DNA from: Alistipes timonensis JC136
Lineage (GTDB): Bacteria; Bacteroidota; Bacteroidia; Bacteroidales; Rikenellaceae
Direction of reading: 5' to 3'
Assembly (NCBI RefSeq): GCF_900107675.1
Contig: NZ_FNRI01000008.1
Span: 1 to 64,000, forward strand
Length of the DNA stretch: 64,000 nt
Below are positions 61,541 through 64,000 of this stretch, piece after piece (within the stretch, counting starts at the first letter, position 1; each line of letters opens with the position of its first letter). The notes under the pieces are model-generated. The model saw nothing but the letters and a program-made list of their open reading frames with translations. It made no database searches and was not told the origin of the DNA. The position numbers and the translations under genes were made by a program.

Positions 61541-61876
61541 CTACGCCGCAGGAGGCGCCCGCAGGGAGAAAAGCGAAATCTCCGACGCACACTTGCAGCG
61601 CGTGGCCTCGGGCAGCAGCACGGCAAGCACCTCGGCATAGAACTGGTGCGCGTAAGGAATTTCGAGCAGATAGGGAAAGAAATGGAAATCATCGACGATA
61701 CAGAGCTCGACGACCAGCTGGTCGGCACCGTTGTCGGGCACCAGGTCGCCGCTGAATGCCGCGAAGTGGGCCGGGTCCTCGTTATAGATATGCACCTTCT
61801 GTCCCGCATAGGCCGCGAGCAGGACCGACAGCAAGAAAGCCGCACAGCATTGTCTGAATCTGAGGTGCATCTTCAT
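61541..61876 (-). CDS. Small exported protein upstream of the TonB receptor
   Basis: The 111-residue product (ATG at 61876, since an in-frame TTG at 61885 lies inside the -7 promoter box) has a signal peptide to about AYAG. A compact mature part carries HIYNEDPAHF, VVELCIVDDFHFFPYL and a Cys pair near the end (RCKC). I do not recognise the family. It is probably co-transcribed with the receptor gene 66 bases downstream and may work with it. Confidence 0.6.
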   Translation of the reverse strand: MKMHLRFRQCCAAFLLSVLLAAYAGQKVHIYNEDPAHFAAFSGDLVPDNGADQLVVELCIVDDFHFFPYLLEIPYAHQFYAEVLAVLLPEATRCKCASEISLFSLRAPPAA

Positions 61877-61882
61877 CGGACA

Positions 61883-61913
61883 CAAAGGTATAACAAAAAA
61901 AGGGGCGCGACAA
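61883..61913 (-). promoter_or_regulatory. Promoter of the small-protein/TonB receptor unit
   Basis: On the minus strand TTG (61911-61913) and TACCTTTG (61883-61890) are 20 bases apart. The predicted RNA start, about 7 bases on, falls at the ATG at 61876, so the message would be nearly leaderless unless translation starts at the Met two codons later. Confidence 0.65.
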
Positions 61914-62013
61914 GCGGCCCCTGCAAAAATACCTAAATGTTAGTAGGTTGTATGTCTGTCCGACGGCCCGCTGCGGGAGACGGGCCGTGCGCCCCTCCCG
62001 GAAGCCGGGCGCC

Positions 62014-62490
62014 TCAAATGCTGATGTCGAGAATCTCGAAATGGATCGTACCCGCAGGCACGTCCACATCCACGCGGTCGCCCTTCTTGCGGCCCAGCAG
62101 CGCCTTGGCGATCGGCGTGCCGATGGCCAGCTTCCCTTCGCGCAGGTTGGCCTCGTGTTCGGCGACGATCGTGTAGGTCATCTCCTTGCGGGTGTTGTGG
62201 TTCAGGAGCGTCACCTTGCTCAATATCTGCACCTTGCTCTTATCGATCTTCGTCTCGTCGATTACGCGCGCATTGGCGAGCGTATCCTCCAGCTTGGCGA
62301 TACGCATTTCCAGCAAGCCCTGTGCCTCCCGGGCAGCGTCGTACTCGGCGTTCTCCGAAAGGTCACCCTTGTCACGCGCTTCGGCGATCGCCGCCGAAAT
62401 CGCCGGGCGCTCGACGGAACGCAGGTGATCGAGCTCCTCTTTGAGTTTTTTGTAACCCTCCGCTGTCAGATAAATAATCTCTTTTGCCAT
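62014..62490 (-). CDS. greA: Transcription elongation factor GreA
   Basis: The 158-residue factor rescues stalled RNA polymerase by stimulating RNA cleavage. The N-terminal coiled coil (about 10-75) has the acidic tip DLSENAEYDAA; the C-terminal domain carries IGTPIAKALLGRKKGD. It is a single gene with its own promoter. Confidence 0.96.
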   Translation of the reverse strand: MAKEIIYLTAEGYKKLKEELDHLRSVERPAISAAIAEARDKGDLSENAEYDAAREAQGLLEMRIAKLEDTLANARVIDETKIDKSKVQILSKVTLLNHNTRKEMTYTIVAEHEANLREGKLAIGTPIAKALLGRKKGDRVDVDVPAGTIHFEILDISI

Positions 62491-62557
62491 ACCTAAAAAA
62501 CATAAAAAATAAAGAATCCTGACCCGTAAAGGTCAGAACCCCGTTGCATTACTCAGA

Positions 62558-62588
62558 CAAAGATAAAAAGTAAATTCCATATTTCCAA
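62558..62588 (-). promoter_or_regulatory. Promoter of greA
   Basis: On the minus strand TTG is at 62586-62588 and TATCTTTG at 62558-62565, with a 20-base spacer. The leader would be about 60 bases. Confidence 0.7.
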
Positions 62589-62634
62589 ATCTTTTTCGCG
62601 CTCCGTGGCACGAATCGTGCCCGCAAACGGGGTT

Positions 62635-63969
62635 ATGTATACCCTCTTCACGATCCATCTGTTATGGACGCTCGGCGCGGGTCTGGTCATCACGCGCCGG
62701 CAGCGAATACCCGCCTCGGCGGCGGCGTGGCTGGCCCTGGTTCTCCTGCTCCCCGCGGCCGGCACCCTGTTATACATACTGGCCGGATACCGCCGCCCCA
62801 CACCTCCGGCCGAAAACTCCGTCTGCCGGGGCGACGCCGTGGAACAGATCGTCGCCCGGGGATGCGGAACGTCCTCCACGCGGCACAACCGCGTCGAGCT
62901 GCTGCACAACGGCAACAACGCCTTCGCATCGCTCATCGCCGCCCTGCAGCACGCCACCCGCTCGATCCACATGGAGTACTACATCATCCGCGACGACCGC
63001 ATCGGCCGCACCATCGCCGAAATACTGATCCGCAAGGCCCGCGCGGGGCTGGAAGTGCGGGTGATCTACGACGCCGTGGGCTCGTGGAGGCTGAGCCGCG
63101 CGACACTGCGGCGCATGCACGAGGCGGGGGTTCGCACCGCCGCTTACGAACCGGTCCGCTTCCCGTGGTTCACCACGCGCGTCACGCGCCGCAACCACCG
63201 CAAAATCGTCGTTACGGACGGGAAAACCGCCTATCTGGGAGGCATAAACATTGCGAAATACTACCTCGACGGAGATTACATGGGCAAGTGGCGCGACGAG
63301 CACCTCCGCATCGAGGGCGACGCCGTCGCAGACCTGCAGCGGCTCTTCATCGCCGACTGGGCGCGGGCCACCCGGGAATGTCTCGACCCGCGCGGACACA
63401 TCGCCCCTCACCGCATCCGGCAACGGCTGCCGATCCAACTGGCGTGGTCCGAAGAGGGCCCCTCGCGGCTGACCATCGCCGAGGCGTTCGCAGCGGCCAT
63501 CGTCCGGGCCCGGGAACGGGTGCGCATCTGTTCGCCCTACTTCCTGCCCCCGGTGATGATCCTCGACGCCCTGCGGCTGGCGGCCCGGAGCGGCATCCGG
63601 GTCGAGGTGATGATCCCGACGTGCAGCGACTCCCCGTTCTCGGACCTCGTGTCCGACTCCTACGTCGGGGACCTGCTCAACGCCGGAGTCGAACTCTACC
63701 GCTACGACAACGGATTCCTGCACGCCAAACTGGTGATCGTCGACGAAGCGCTGGCCTCGGTGGGCACCGCGAACATGGACTACCGCAGTCTGACGGACAA
63801 CCTCGAGGTCACGGCCTTCATCCGCGGCCGGGAGGTGGTCCGAGAGCTGGCCGCGACCTTCGACAACGACCTCGCCTCCTGCCGGCGCATCACGCGCCAA
63901 GAGTGGCGTCCGCCGCTGTGGCGGCGGACGCTGGGCGACGTGCTCCGGCTCGTGTCACCCCTGATGTGA
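62635..63969 (+). CDS. cls: Cardiolipin synthase
   Basis: The 444-residue membrane enzyme condenses phosphatidylglycerol into cardiolipin. Two N-terminal membrane helices are followed by two phospholipase-D motifs: NHRKIVVTDGKTAYLGG and HAKLVIVDEALASVGTANMD. Start: the ATG at 62635 is preferred over a GTG ten codons upstream because the hydrophobic helix follows it directly. It diverges from greA. No consensus promoter was found for it. Confidence 0.93.
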   Translation: MYTLFTIHLLWTLGAGLVITRRQRIPASAAAWLALVLLLPAAGTLLYILAGYRRPTPPAENSVCRGDAVEQIVARGCGTSSTRHNRVELLHNGNNAFASLIAALQHATRSIHMEYYIIRDDRIGRTIAEILIRKARAGLEVRVIYDAVGSWRLSRATLRRMHEAGVRTAAYEPVRFPWFTTRVTRRNHRKIVVTDGKTAYLGGINIAKYYLDGDYMGKWRDEHLRIEGDAVADLQRLFIADWARATRECLDPRGHIAPHRIRQRLPIQLAWSEEGPSRLTIAEAFAAAIVRARERVRICSPYFLPPVMILDALRLAARSGIRVEVMIPTCSDSPFSDLVSDSYVGDLLNAGVELYRYDNGFLHAKLVIVDEALASVGTANMDYRSLTDNLEVTAFIRGREVVRELAATFDNDLASCRRITRQEWRPPLWRRTLGDVLRLVSPLM

Positions 63970-64000
63970 TTCCGTCCGGATGCCCGCCCCGGCAGGGCTT

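Overview
The window reads as chromosomal DNA of a high-GC gut Bacteroidetes bacterium, most like Alistipes (Rikenellaceae). Four things point there. SusC/SusD, FecR and an ECF sigma factor occur together. Promoters follow the Bacteroidetes TTG-N19-22-TAnnTTTG pattern. Complex I has a fused NuoCD and lacks NuoE, NuoF and NuoG. Tryptophanase sits among several secreted peptidases. Most genes are GC-rich; the first 1.3 kb, holding an integrase, is visibly AT-richer and looks like the edge of an integrated element beside two tRNA genes.

Layout, 1-20 kb. An integrase (minus) lies next to tRNA-Val and tRNA-Asn. A plus-strand operon follows with a DUF1573 protein, the two NfnAB-like flavoprotein subunits and a lipocalin-like lipoprotein, then a phosphodiester glycosidase. 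From about 18.6 kb back to 6.9 kb, minus-strand genes form a polysaccharide-utilisation-like locus: BACON/SGNH lipoprotein, ECF sigma, FecR anti-sigma, SusC with STN domain, SusD, a second phosphodiester glycosidase, a BACON/beta-helix lipoprotein, a terminator, then a sugar isomerase-like TIM barrel. The sigma/FecR/STN-SusC set implies trans-envelope signalling, and fecR carries a nine-base C tract just before its membrane helix.

20-37 kb. A GT9 glycosyltransferase with a DUF4254 partner diverges from a cell-wall glucosaminidase with LysM domains. Next come a conserved unknown gene, a DPP-IV type peptidase, a methylguanine methyltransferase and a GT22-like mannosyltransferase that also has a C9 tract. 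The ten-gene nuo operon (nuoA, B, CD, H-N, minus strand) fills 26.7-36.5 kb.

37-64 kb. Genes here are superoxide dismutase with rubredoxin, tryptophanase with a sialate O-acetylesterase, a second solitary integrase, a small membrane protein, asd, a class A penicillin-binding protein, a very large zincin-like outer-membrane protein with yciH, a lipoprotein, a DUF4435 protein, lysC, a prolyl oligopeptidase, dapD, birA, gcvH, mdh, a TonB receptor with a small exported partner, greA and cardiolipin synthase. asd, lysC and dapD belong to the lysine/diaminopimelate pathway but lie in separate units.

A three-copy intergenic repeat family lies near 22.3, 53.5 and 58.0 kb. No CRISPR array, rRNA, insertion sequence or replication origin was seen. 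No gene-free stretch exceeds 300 bases; the largest, 53422-53686, holds a repeat copy.
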